The notes beneath the pieces are model-generated. The model did not search any database. It was not told the DNA's origin and saw only the letters and a program-made list of their open reading frames with translations. From Bacteroides faecium (GTDB taxonomy: Bacteria > Bacteroidota > Bacteroidia > Bacteroidales > Bacteroidaceae): DNA of 64,000 nt. How positions within the stretch are numbered: position 1 is the first letter of the stretch; every line of letters begins with the position of its first letter. The stretch covers positions 2,170,001 through 2,234,000 of the forward strand of contig NZ_CP050831.1 of the NCBI RefSeq assembly GCF_012113595.1, in the 5' to 3' direction. Below, one piece after another: positions 51,907 through 60,307 of this stretch. A program made the translations under genes and the position numbers.

Positions 51907-54900
51907 ATGAAACATAATACTTATCTTCTATTTTTCTTTTTGTTCCTGTTTGGAATGTCCGATGATTTATGGGCACAAGCCGAAAGTACGCCCAAAGTAA
52001 AGTTGCAGGCAATTGATATGCAACGGGTAAAAGAGATTGCAGATATGTTGCCGGATGCTCCGTTCGGATTGGGCGACACTTATAAGAACCGCGTGGCTTG
52101 GGATAAACTATATGCTACGGGCAAATATAAAAAAACAATGAATGAAGCGGAGAAGATGCTTCGTGAAGGATTTCCAGTTTGGGATCAGAAATTATACGAC
52201 CGGGTATTTACCGACGGAGACACACAATCGGGAAAGGACATGATAAATAACCGTTTAAAATGTTTATCCATTTTAGTGTGGGCAGAGTGTCTGGAGAATA
52301 AGGGGCGCTTCACCAAAATGGTAAAGGATGCTATCTATGATATAATGAAGCAGAAAACCTGGGTGAATCCGAAACATTATTATAAACACAATTATAAAGG
52401 ATTCGTTGAACTGGCTACTGCACTCAATGCAGTCCATCTTTCTCAGGCGGTTTATTTGCTTGATGACAAATTGCCTGCCAAGTTACGTACCGATTTGCTG
52501 GCAGAACTTTATACTCGTGCTTTTCATCCTTTGATGGGAACTATCAACGGTAAAAATAAAGACCACTGGTGGTTAACCGGTACTAATAACTGGAATGCCG
52601 CTTGCCTGGACGGGGTAACTTGTGCGGCATTGACATTAATACCGGATAAGCTGGAGCGGGCTAAATATGCCGCTATCGCCGAACGGTATATTCAAAACTT
52701 TATAGCAGGTTTCTTGGACGATGGTTATTGTACAGAAGGATTAGGCTACTACAACTTTGGAATGATGCATTATATTACGCTTCGTGAGAAATTATGGTTG
52801 GATACGGGAGGGAAGCTGGACTTGTTTCAGCAGTCTCCGGAAAAAATCTATAAAATAGCCTGCTTTCCTTCTAATCTGGAAATTATCAATGAGATATATC
52901 CGGCTATTGCGGATTGTAAAACAGGAAGTTCTCCTTCCCGGAATATAATGCGTTATTTGAATAGAACAGTGGGGCTACAGTTACCTTCTGATAAATATTA
53001 CAATGAGGGACTGACATTCAATATGAGCGATTGCATTATTAATGTATTTCCACGTGCAACGAAATTGGGTAAACAAACAGCAATGAATAAGGAAAAAGAA
53101 ACTTTACGTTCTTATTTTCCTTATGGTGGTTTGTTGATAGTACGTACTGACCAGGATTCGACTTGCAAGATGGGAGTTGCTTTAAAGGGCGGAAATAACA
53201 ATGAACATCACAATCACAATGATATAGGCTCATATACAATGGTAGTCGGGAAAGAAACGATGATTGAAGACCCCGGTCTGGTTCCTTACGATAGCCGTAC
53301 GTTCAGCCCGGAACGCTATACGGCATTTAAAACCTTGGCTTCTTATGGACATCCTGTACCTTATGTAGCCGGTACAGAACAGATTGATGGTAAAAAGGCG
53401 GAAGCAAAGATAATAAAGACTGACTTTTCAGAAGGTACGGATATCTTTGCATTTGATTTCACTTCAGCCTATCCGGTACCTTCTTTAAAGAAGCTGACTC
53501 GTACATTTGTTTTCCACCGTGCCAGTGAACAACCTGCTTTGGAGGTAGTGGATAATTATTCTTTCTCGAAACCCGAGGCTTTTGAGACAGCCCTTATTAC
53601 TCGTGCCAAATGGCAGAAGAGTGGAGAAAACACACTCTTATTGATGCGTGGAAAAGAAAGAGTACAGGTTGACATTGATGCAGATAGATGTACTTTTGAT
53701 ATAAAAGAAGAAGTGATAAGTGAAAAAGGGAAGCCTTATACTCGTTTAGGAATTGTGTTGAGAGATAAAAGGGCTGAGGGTAAGATAAAAGTTACTTATA
53801 GAGTTTTGGAAAAGGAACGTCCTGCGGCAATGCTTTGGAATTATGAGAATATGCTTCGTATAAAGAAAGGTTTGAAAGCGGGAGACAAAACTTATGAGTT
53901 GCCCTACAAACAACTGATAAAGGAAGCTACGGCTTTGTTGAAGTGCAAAGCTCCTTCGGTAATGAATAAGCCGGACGAGTGTGTGGCGATTAGCGGCAAC
54001 AAACACGATTTTATTACAGTAGGAAAATACAGTTGGCCGAATCCGGATACTCCTGATGGAAAACCCTGGTTTCAAAAGGATGGCGTTCGTAATCCTAATT
54101 ATAAAAAGTATGATGCTACGTATCAGGTACAGATGTGCAAGAATGTGGTTAGGCTGAGTGCCGCTTATTTCTTCAGTGACGATGAGCGGTTTGCGAAGAA
54201 GGCGGTCGAACACTTAAAGGTCTGGTTTATCAATGCGAATTCAAAGATGACTCCTCATTTGCTGTATGCACAAGTTATTCCTGGTAATGACGGTGACATG
54301 GGACATGCAGCCGGAATAATCGAAGGGCGTATTTTTGTTGACGTACTGAGTTCGATAGGGTTGCTGGAATCTTCATCCTGTTATACGGAGCGGGTGGATA
54401 ATGATTTGAAAGTATGGTTCCGTAAATTTAATACCTGGCTTACGACAAGTAAAGTAGGTAAAGAGGAAAGCCGAACCAAGAATAACCATGCCGTTGCATA
54501 TGATGAACTGCTTATTTCTATATCTTTGTTTTTGCGTGACAATGATACTGCTTTCAAATTGATTGACGGACTTCATTCCAATCGGTTGTATAAACAGATA
54601 GAACCTGACGGCAAAATGCCTTTGGAATTGGCACGCTCTTTAGGACACTCGTATTCGGAATATAATCTTATTCATATGCTGGAGATTTGCGAAATGGCAA
54701 AACCTTTGCTTCCTGCTCTTTATCATCGTACGTCGGATGATGGAAGATGCATTGGTAAGGCGCTCGATTTTATAGCTACTTATCAAGGTAAAACAGAGAA
54801 AGAGTTTGCTCCTTACAGGCAGATTAGCGGCTGGGATAATTCACAGCAACAAGTTTGCTGGTTACTATACAGGGCAAGACATTTTGACCCTTCCAAGAAT

Positions 54901-54966
54901 TACGAAGAACTTTTCCGTAAATATTGGATTGAGAAGCCCGGACACATAAATTTATTACTTTATTAG
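51907..54966 (+). CDS. Two-domain lyase: heparinase II/III-like plus alginate-lyase-like
   Basis: A 1019-residue secreted protein (signal about 1-23, LWA-Q). Residues about 90-350 are an alpha-helical toroid (DHWWLTGTNNWNAACLDGV, EGLGYYNFGMMHYI). A heparinase II/III-like beta region runs to about 660 and carries EHHNHNDIGSYTMVVG with His434, His435 and His437, and GKETMIEDPGLVPYD. From about 700 a second helical lyase starts: KYSWPNPDTPDGKPWFQKDG, VVRLSAAYFFSDDERFAKKAVEHLKVWF and RTKNNHAVAYDELL near 857-866, the pattern of Alginate_lyase (PF05426) proteins. No frameshift is needed, so it is a true fusion. It ends the operon. Substrate is inferred to be uronic-acid-rich. Confidence 0.83.
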   Translation: MKHNTYLLFFFLFLFGMSDDLWAQAESTPKVKLQAIDMQRVKEIADMLPDAPFGLGDTYKNRVAWDKLYATGKYKKTMNEAEKMLREGFPVWDQKLYDRVFTDGDTQSGKDMINNRLKCLSILVWAECLENKGRFTKMVKDAIYDIMKQKTWVNPKHYYKHNYKGFVELATALNAVHLSQAVYLLDDKLPAKLRTDLLAELYTRAFHPLMGTINGKNKDHWWLTGTNNWNAACLDGVTCAALTLIPDKLERAKYAAIAERYIQNFIAGFLDDGYCTEGLGYYNFGMMHYITLREKLWLDTGGKLDLFQQSPEKIYKIACFPSNLEIINEIYPAIADCKTGSSPSRNIMRYLNRTVGLQLPSDKYYNEGLTFNMSDCIINVFPRATKLGKQTAMNKEKETLRSYFPYGGLLIVRTDQDSTCKMGVALKGGNNNEHHNHNDIGSYTMVVGKETMIEDPGLVPYDSRTFSPERYTAFKTLASYGHPVPYVAGTEQIDGKKAEAKIIKTDFSEGTDIFAFDFTSAYPVPSLKKLTRTFVFHRASEQPALEVVDNYSFSKPEAFETALITRAKWQKSGENTLLLMRGKERVQVDIDADRCTFDIKEEVISEKGKPYTRLGIVLRDKRAEGKIKVTYRVLEKERPAAMLWNYENMLRIKKGLKAGDKTYELPYKQLIKEATALLKCKAPSVMNKPDECVAISGNKHDFITVGKYSWPNPDTPDGKPWFQKDGVRNPNYKKYDATYQVQMCKNVVRLSAAYFFSDDERFAKKAVEHLKVWFINANSKMTPHLLYAQVIPGNDGDMGHAAGIIEGRIFVDVLSSIGLLESSSCYTERVDNDLKVWFRKFNTWLTTSKVGKEESRTKNNHAVAYDELLISISLFLRDNDTAFKLIDGLHSNRLYKQIEPDGKMPLELARSLGHSYSEYNLIHMLEICEMAKPLLPALYHRTSDDGRCIGKALDFIATYQGKTEKEFAPYRQISGWDNSQQQVCWLLYRARHFDPSKNYEELFRKYWIEKPGHINLLLY

Positions 54967-54981
54967 ACTTGATATAAACGC

Positions 54982-55025
54982 AAAAAAGCCATCCCCGGAA
55001 TAGACGAAGTAGGGATGGCTTTTTT
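54982..55025 (+). terminator. Terminator at the end of the second PUL
   Basis: AAAAAAGCCAT and ATGGCTTTTTT form the stem with a GGAATAGACGAAGT loop. Over 43 aligned bases it differs from the terminator at 34505 at only five positions, loop included. It lies between convergent genes and can act both ways. Confidence 0.9.
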
Positions 55026-55078
55026 GTAGTGTGCTTACTATTGTTCGGCAGACTATGTCCTGCTTGTTATTGGCAAGG

Positions 55079-55345
55079 TTATTCCTTGACAGGCTCAGCC
55101 GGTTTGTCTTTGGATGCAGTGTCTTTCACGACTGTATCATTGACAAAAGCGGTTGGTGCACTCAGTTCCGTTTTCACAGGCTCGTCTTTGGTTACAGTAT
55201 CTTTCACTACTGTATCATTAACGATAAGTGAGGCATTAACTCCTGCCTGGGCTGTCACAGCTTCGGCAGAGTTCTGAGCCTTTACAAGGAATGAACCACC
55301 ACAAACAAACATAAACATTGCTACTACTAATACTAATTTCTTCAT
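55079..55345 (-). CDS. Small secreted protein with two NDTVVKDT repeats
   Basis: An 88-residue protein. Residues 1-23 are a signal peptide (MKKLVLVVAMFMFVCGGSFLVKA, cleaved before QNS). The mature part is low-complexity and charged, with a repeat at 42-57 (VNDTVVKDTVTKDEPV) and 68-83 (VNDTVVKDTASKDKPA), 26 residues apart. The coding DNA repeats with it, which points to an internal duplication. No known domain. The start has a normal signal, so I take this as the real gene although an 82-codon frame runs antisense to it. Function unknown. Confidence 0.65.
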   Translation of the reverse strand: MKKLVLVVAMFMFVCGGSFLVKAQNSAEAVTAQAGVNASLIVNDTVVKDTVTKDEPVKTELSAPTAFVNDTVVKDTASKDKPAEPVKE

Positions 55346-55626
55346 AATCGTTTGCTTTAATGATAATTAGACATATGTTTTCAATTCTTTTTTGTGTTAA
55401 GGAATCGGTTATTGCTTTTACATTAACTCCTAATAAAGGTCAAAGTACGTGCCAAAGAAAATAAGATGCTTGTAAAACGCTGATAAGTAATGGGATAATA
55501 AAGAAATCGGATAATACATAGGTGTGGAAAGCAGTGGGGAATATGTGGAAAGTGTGGCGGGGAGTGTGGAATAAATCCACACTCCCCGCCACACTTTATG
55601 TTTAGAACGCTTTTTTACAGAATGAA
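55346..55626. other. Intergenic stretch between small protein and sulfatase
   Basis: It holds the leader of the small protein and a palindrome at 55549-55597 that probably ends the sulfatase transcript. A TGTGGAAAG element also occurs at 55523 and 55545, upstream of the palindrome. No ORF is supported here. Confidence 0.4.
55549..55597 (-). terminator. Perfect 22-bp inverted repeat after the sulfatase gene
   Basis: The arms 55549-55570 and 55576-55597 are perfectly complementary with a 5-nt loop (ATAAA). It lies 29 bp beyond the sulfatase stop codon in its direction. Only three T's directly follow, so it may be a terminator or an mRNA-protecting hairpin. Confidence 0.65.
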
Positions 55627-57195
55627 CTAATTGATTTCATCCGGCCACGGACAGGGCTTTCCGGTTGCTTTGACGGTTGGACGCTGTGCGTCTACTTTCC
55701 TCAGGTAGTTACCTAGCTCTTTGGATAGTTTCTTCACAATGTCCGGGTGTTGTGCGCTGAGGTCATTACTTTCGCCTATATCATCCGGGATATTGAATAA
55801 TTCTTTTCTCCCGCTGCCATAATAATAAATCAATTTCCAGTCTCCGTTGCGGACTGCACAGTTGAAGTTAATGCCCGGCCCGTCATTTCCCCAGTTGTTG
55901 GGCATATTCCAGAAAAGGCTGCGTCCTTTGGAAGGATTACCCGTTTGCTTCAATAGAGGAATAAAGCTGACTCCGTCTATCGGTTGAACCGTTTTGTATT
56001 TCTTGATTCCTGCCATTTCGAGAATAGTGGGATAGAAGTCTTCAATCAGTAAATAGTTGCCGCATTTACTGCCCGGAGCTACTACTCCCGGCCAACTGAC
56101 AATCATTGGTTCGCGGATACCACCTTCATAAGTCGAACCTTTCCCACTGTTTAGCGGATGGTTTTGTGTGTGCAACTTTCCGTCACGCCAGTACGATTCC
56201 GAAGCAAGTCCGCCGTTATCACTCATAAAGATGATGATAGTGTTGTCAGCTTCTCCATTCTTTTCCAGCCAGTCCATCAAATCGCCTAAACTCTTATCCA
56301 TTCCTTCGATAAGAGTGGCATAAGCGGCTTCGTGGTCGGTCATACCTTTTTTCTTGTACTTATCGTAGAAGCGCATGTCTTTATTGAGAGGCACATGGAT
56401 GGCATATTGAGCCATATACAGGTAGAAAGGCTGGTTGTATTTTTTAGCTTTGTCTAGTGCTTTGATAGCTTCCAAGGTTAATGCTTCGGTAACGAACGTT
56501 TCCGTGCCCCAGTATTTCTCAAGTCCGGGAACAGCCATAGGTGAAACCGGCTTTCCGTCTTTGGTATGTCCGTAGTTCTCTTCTCCGAGATAGCTGGCAA
56601 GTCCGCCTGCAGCATGTCCGGCTATGTTTACCTCGAATCCCCAATGGTGCGGGTCTTCTCCCGGAGTGTCAATAGAACCGAAATGGGCTTTTCCGCAATG
56701 GATGGTATGATAACCGCTGTCCTTTAGGATTTGTACGAAAGAAGTTCCTACAAAGGTATTGTTAGTGCCGGGCACTTGGCTGACACCGTTATAATTCCAG
56801 TCGGGAATAGCCAGCAGACTGTCCTTGCGGTCTGTCATCGTATTCTTTTGCAGTGTCCAGTTGGTTACACGGTGGCGTGCTGCATTTGTTCCGGTGATGA
56901 GGCTGCATCGCGTAGGAGAACTGATACTGCTGGCATACGCTTGGGTAAACATCATTCCCTGACGAGCCAACCTTTCCATGTTCGGAGTCTCGTACAGTTC
57001 GTTGTAATGCGTCTTTTGTGTCCAAAAAGGAAGTGACGTGTCCTGCCATCCCATATCATCCACCATAAAGAGAATGATATTCGGGCGTTTGTCTGTACGT
57101 TCGGTTTGTACGTTGCTTTGTACATTGCTTTGTGCTTGCAGACTGGTTGCTGCAAAGGGCACGAGTGCGAGGGGAAATAATGTCTTTTTATTCAT
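55627..57195 (-). CDS. Serine-type sulfatase (S1 family)
   Basis: A 522-residue protein with a signal peptide (about 1-21, SLQAQ). RPNIILFMVDDMGWQD supplies the metal-binding aspartates. The maturation motif is SSPTRCSLITG with Ser92 as the residue to be turned into formylglycine, so an anaerobic radical-SAM maturase (not in this window) is required. Later motifs include IIFMSDNGG and GKGSTYEGGIREPMIVSWPG. It lies 61 bp after the GH29 gene and has no promoter of its own, so they are probably one operon acting on a sulfated, possibly fucosylated glycan. An NVQS/NVQT duplication follows the signal. The sulfate ester position is unknown. Confidence 0.9.
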   Translation of the reverse strand: MNKKTLFPLALVPFAATSLQAQSNVQSNVQTERTDKRPNIILFMVDDMGWQDTSLPFWTQKTHYNELYETPNMERLARQGMMFTQAYASSISSPTRCSLITGTNAARHRVTNWTLQKNTMTDRKDSLLAIPDWNYNGVSQVPGTNNTFVGTSFVQILKDSGYHTIHCGKAHFGSIDTPGEDPHHWGFEVNIAGHAAGGLASYLGEENYGHTKDGKPVSPMAVPGLEKYWGTETFVTEALTLEAIKALDKAKKYNQPFYLYMAQYAIHVPLNKDMRFYDKYKKKGMTDHEAAYATLIEGMDKSLGDLMDWLEKNGEADNTIIIFMSDNGGLASESYWRDGKLHTQNHPLNSGKGSTYEGGIREPMIVSWPGVVAPGSKCGNYLLIEDFYPTILEMAGIKKYKTVQPIDGVSFIPLLKQTGNPSKGRSLFWNMPNNWGNDGPGINFNCAVRNGDWKLIYYYGSGRKELFNIPDDIGESNDLSAQHPDIVKKLSKELGNYLRKVDAQRPTVKATGKPCPWPDEIN

Positions 57196-57256
57196 GGGGG
57201 AAAGTTTTGTGTTATTTCTTTATTTTAATAATGCCGGGCTTTTCTGGATGTTTCTT

Positions 57257-58639
57257 TTATTCTATGGAATATGCACTGAAATTGATAATGTCCGGTAGCG
57301 CGACAGATTCGTTTACAATCAACCGTAATATATCCGTTTCTACGGGGGTGAACTTTTCAATACGTTTATGCCCTACGGATTCTCCGTTGCAAATCGTTTG
57401 CCACTTTCCGTTTACTTTGGCTTCTATTTTATACTGCCGGATACGTTCTCCGTTTTTGATATTTTCTTGGATAATACAGTAATTCACACGTTGCTTATTG
57501 TCCAGTTTCAGTGTCAGGCTTTTCTTATTTCCCGAAGTGGCAGCTATCGGGGAAGAGAAGCGGCGGTTTATTTCATGACCCATTTCTTTCAGTCGCTGTG
57601 CATCTCCGGCAGGAATCAATCCGGTCGGGTCGGGCGTTAATCCGAGGATAAGCGTTGCATTCCGTCCTACCGACTTTTCATATTTATCCATCAGTACGTC
57701 CAAGGAGTAAATATTATTCTCGTCATCCGGTTCCCAAAACCATTCGTGGCGACCGTTTGCTCCTCGCAAGGGTGTGTCTGCCATAGCGGGAACCCAGTAT
57801 TTTCCGTTCTTATCTCCATGTTTCAGCAGTTCCAGTTGGTCGATATTGCTCTCAATGCGTTTATGGTGCGAACAGGGAACGGGGAAAGTAGACCAACAGG
57901 GATATTCTACCGTGCCCGTTTCCGAACCGCCCCAACGGAAGTCGGCACGGTCAATATTGTGATAGAAAAGGCAGTTCGGCTGATATTTGTTTACGATAGG
58001 TTCTACGTCGGGGCCATCTCCGCGTGGGTCATCGGCTCCGCCATCAAACCATATCATATAAAGGTCGCCATACCGGGTACAAAGTTCTGTGACCATCTTT
58101 TCACAAAGCCGCTTGTACCATGCTTGACGGTTACGGGCAAAATCTCCTTCCCCTTCTGCTTTGAAGTTATGGATACCTAATAGAGAGTTCCACCGGATAC
58201 CTACATAAATGCCCGGCTGCAAACCATATTTACGGCAAGAATTAACGAAGTCGCGTACAATATCTCCTTTACCGTCGCGCCACTTGACTGCCTTTAAGCA
58301 GTAAGGATTGACATCACTTTGCCAAAGTCCGAAGCCCGTTTCGTGAGTTGCTGTCAGTACGGCGAATTTACATCCGGCAGCTTTGGCGGCTTCTATCCAT
58401 TGGTCGGTGTTTAATTCCGTCGGGTTGAAAATGTTGTAGTCTTCAATGGGATTGATACGGTTGTTACCTTGTCCGTAGCGGATACCGTCGAATACGTGTA
58501 AATCGTAATGAAACACAGCACCCATCTCTGCTTCGTGCCATTTCAATTGATGATGTTTGGGGACAGGGATGCCCTGTGCTTGTGCAACTCCGTAGATAGA
58601 ACAACAGATAATAATAAGAATAAGGTAGCTTCTTTGCAT
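57257..58639 (-). CDS. GH29 alpha-L-fucosidase-like enzyme
   Basis: I start it at ATG 58639 (460 residues): MQRSYLILIIICCSIYGVAQA is a proper signal, and the promoter box at 58675-58682 lies downstream of the longer frame's start at 58720. GH29 motifs: LKWHEAEMGAVFHYDLHVF, KFAVLTATHETGFGLWQS, CRKYGLQPGIYVGIRWN, and YMIWFDGGADDP with the likely nucleophile Asp. The C-terminal about 110 residues look like an F5/8-type discoidin domain (RVNYCIIQENIKNGERIRQYKIEAKVNGKW). It should release alpha-linked L-fucose, although some GH29-like proteins act on other sugars. It is the first gene of an operon with the sulfatase. Confidence 0.85.
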   Translation of the reverse strand: MQRSYLILIIICCSIYGVAQAQGIPVPKHHQLKWHEAEMGAVFHYDLHVFDGIRYGQGNNRINPIEDYNIFNPTELNTDQWIEAAKAAGCKFAVLTATHETGFGLWQSDVNPYCLKAVKWRDGKGDIVRDFVNSCRKYGLQPGIYVGIRWNSLLGIHNFKAEGEGDFARNRQAWYKRLCEKMVTELCTRYGDLYMIWFDGGADDPRGDGPDVEPIVNKYQPNCLFYHNIDRADFRWGGSETGTVEYPCWSTFPVPCSHHKRIESNIDQLELLKHGDKNGKYWVPAMADTPLRGANGRHEWFWEPDDENNIYSLDVLMDKYEKSVGRNATLILGLTPDPTGLIPAGDAQRLKEMGHEINRRFSSPIAATSGNKKSLTLKLDNKQRVNYCIIQENIKNGERIRQYKIEAKVNGKWQTICNGESVGHKRIEKFTPVETDILRLIVNESVALPDIINFSAYSIE

Positions 58640-58674
58640 TGCATTGATATAATTAAGGTTATTACATTGGATTG

Positions 58675-58682
58675 CAAATGTA
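58675..58682 (-). promoter_or_regulatory. -7 box of the GH29-sulfatase operon
   Basis: On the minus strand TACATTTG fits TAnnTTTG, 36 bp upstream of the chosen ATG. The expected leader is about 29 nt. No -33 TTG is evident. Confidence 0.55.
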
Positions 58683-58788
58683 CGCAAATAAAGTTTTTGG
58701 GGATATATAATTTCTTTCATTTAATAGGTGTGTTTCATTCATTACCGTACGAAAATGAAATAAATCCAAGTATCCGGTGTGGGAAAGT

Positions 58789-60081
58789 CTATTTATGTGA
58801 GTTTATTCTCCCCGGCGTCCCACCAGTAGAATCTTTGGAAGAAGACCAGTTCTTTCTAGTTGAAGATGGTAATTCCGGTGAAGCCTTTTCGAGGGAGATG
58901 CCTTGATGTCTTTTGGTATTAGAACTGTGCATGGATTCAAAATAGCTGCACTTGTCGATAAGCCGTGACTTTTCTTCATTGGTCATAATTGCCAGATAGC
59001 TGTCCTCATTAGTCAACTTGGGAAAGTTGGATATTTCTATGATTGTTTCTTCGTTAGCTTTGTGTTTTCTGATAAGTGTAGCGGGAGATTTAGTAAGACA
59101 TATATAACCATAAGGGGGAACGTTAATAATTTGATTACCATCCGACTGTTGCAGGATGACTGACGTTTTTGTTTCTGTGGAATTAGAACCTGTATCGACA
59201 TATCTTATGAGTTTTAATGCCGGGACAGAGACGGTGGTGCCGGACGGGTTATAGAGTTCTATGTACTCTGCACCGTCCGTTGCATTGTCATACATCACTT
59301 CATTGAATGATAATATACCTCTTACTTCTTCCGGGTAATCGGGCAGAACCGGGTCTGCGGGAGTTTCAGGCTTGTCCGGTGTGTCGTCGGGGCTGGGAGT
59401 CGTTTCTATATTGCTCGTTAGCTGTACATGATGGAATGTGAATCCATTACAGCGAGTTTTTGTATAAACACAATATATACCTGAATAGGCTGGATTTTGT
59501 ATACTGGTGTCTTTTACCAGCTTCTCTTTGATGTACTCATCCTCTGATTCCAATCGTGTCCAAAAAGTCCAGTAACCGTTGTTGTCACATTCTACTTTTA
59601 TGTATAGCCTTGGTGAATTGTTTCCTTTCATCAGTTCTCTTCCCGAAGCTAGTAGTTTCGGTTGCTCACCATTCTGACGATAAAGTGCTACATTATCTTT
59701 TGCTCCACCTATTTGGATAAAGTAGCCGTTTAGATTGCCGGACAGTATATTGGAAGAGGATGCTAAATAAAACCGTGCGTAATTATTAGAAGATGGATTG
59801 AAGGTGAGATGAACTCCAAATTCCCAACGGGTATTTCTTACGGTGGTGGACGGGATGGTAATAAATGCTGTCCCACCATCTTCCTGTGGAGCATCCAGGC
59901 GCACTCCTTCTTTAGCATTAATAGTGAATTTATCCGTTTCTCCTTCCCAGGGGAGTTCAGCGGTGGCATTATCTTCCTCTTCTAGGTAGGTTTCCTTTTC
60001 TTCGTCATCGGCAGGGAGTGAACAACTATGGATTGTAGTTATAAAAAGACTTAAGAAGAGAAGTGCTTTGTAAATTCTCAT
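58789..60081 (-). CDS. Lipoprotein with jelly-roll-like domain and lamin-tail (LTD) domain
   Basis: A 430-residue lipoprotein; the signal ends ITTIHSC (Cys20), followed by an acidic stretch (DDEEKETYLEEED). Residues about 45-220 are beta-rich and resemble a concanavalin-like fold (WEFGVHLTFNPSSNNYARFYLASSS, GYWTFWTRLESEDEYI, YSGIYCVYTKT). A Pro/Asp/Thr-rich linker follows at about 228-252. The C-terminal part is an LTD domain (GILSFNEVMYDNATDGAEYIELYNPS, PPYGYICLTKSPATLI), ending near GGTPGRINS. LTD proteins in Bacteroidetes are mostly uncharacterised surface proteins. It has its own promoter and no operon partner. Confidence 0.72.
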   Translation of the reverse strand: MRIYKALLFLSLFITTIHSCSLPADDEEKETYLEEEDNATAELPWEGETDKFTINAKEGVRLDAPQEDGGTAFITIPSTTVRNTRWEFGVHLTFNPSSNNYARFYLASSSNILSGNLNGYFIQIGGAKDNVALYRQNGEQPKLLASGRELMKGNNSPRLYIKVECDNNGYWTFWTRLESEDEYIKEKLVKDTSIQNPAYSGIYCVYTKTRCNGFTFHHVQLTSNIETTPSPDDTPDKPETPADPVLPDYPEEVRGILSFNEVMYDNATDGAEYIELYNPSGTTVSVPALKLIRYVDTGSNSTETKTSVILQQSDGNQIINVPPYGYICLTKSPATLIRKHKANEETIIEISNFPKLTNEDSYLAIMTNEEKSRLIDKCSYFESMHSSNTKRHQGISLEKASPELPSSTRKNWSSSKDSTGGTPGRINSHK

Positions 60082-60175
60082 ACGGTTTGATTCTTAGATT
60101 ATTATAATATCTTTAACCGTATTTGTTTGTGTATAACGCAGAGGCAATTGCGGCTTGAAGTACTTTCTATGGTTG

Positions 60176-60183
60176 CAAAGGTA
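60176..60183 (-). promoter_or_regulatory. -7 box of the LTD lipoprotein gene
   Basis: On the minus strand TACCTTTG fits TAnnTTTG, about 95 bp upstream of the ATG. It implies a leader of about 88 nt with no clear internal structure. Confidence 0.5.
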
Positions 60184-60236
60184 TGTATTCCTGTTGAATA
60201 AATGAGAAGTATTCCTTTTTGTTTTGAGTAAAGAAC

Positions 60237-60278
60237 AAAAAAGTGTGCCAAAGATAAGATTACCGACCTTTGACACAC
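60237..60278 (-). terminator. Terminator of the ABC/DUF4857 operon
   Basis: GTGTGCCAAAG (60243-60253) pairs with CTTTGACACAC (60268-60278), with one mismatch. Read on the minus strand it is followed by a T-run (plus-strand A's at 60237-60242). It lies 30 bp after the DUF4857-like stop codon. Confidence 0.8.
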
Positions 60279-60307
60279 CCGCTTTCTTATATACTATATC
60301 AAAAATA

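Noticed and set aside
55029..55277. Plus-strand frame over the small secreted protein
   Set aside because: The opposite strand has a proper signal peptide and start; this frame begins inside the terminator and has repeat-driven low complexity.
58640..58720. N-terminal extension of the GH29 protein
   Set aside because: It would start upstream of the predicted promoter box at 58675-58682 and hide the signal peptide.
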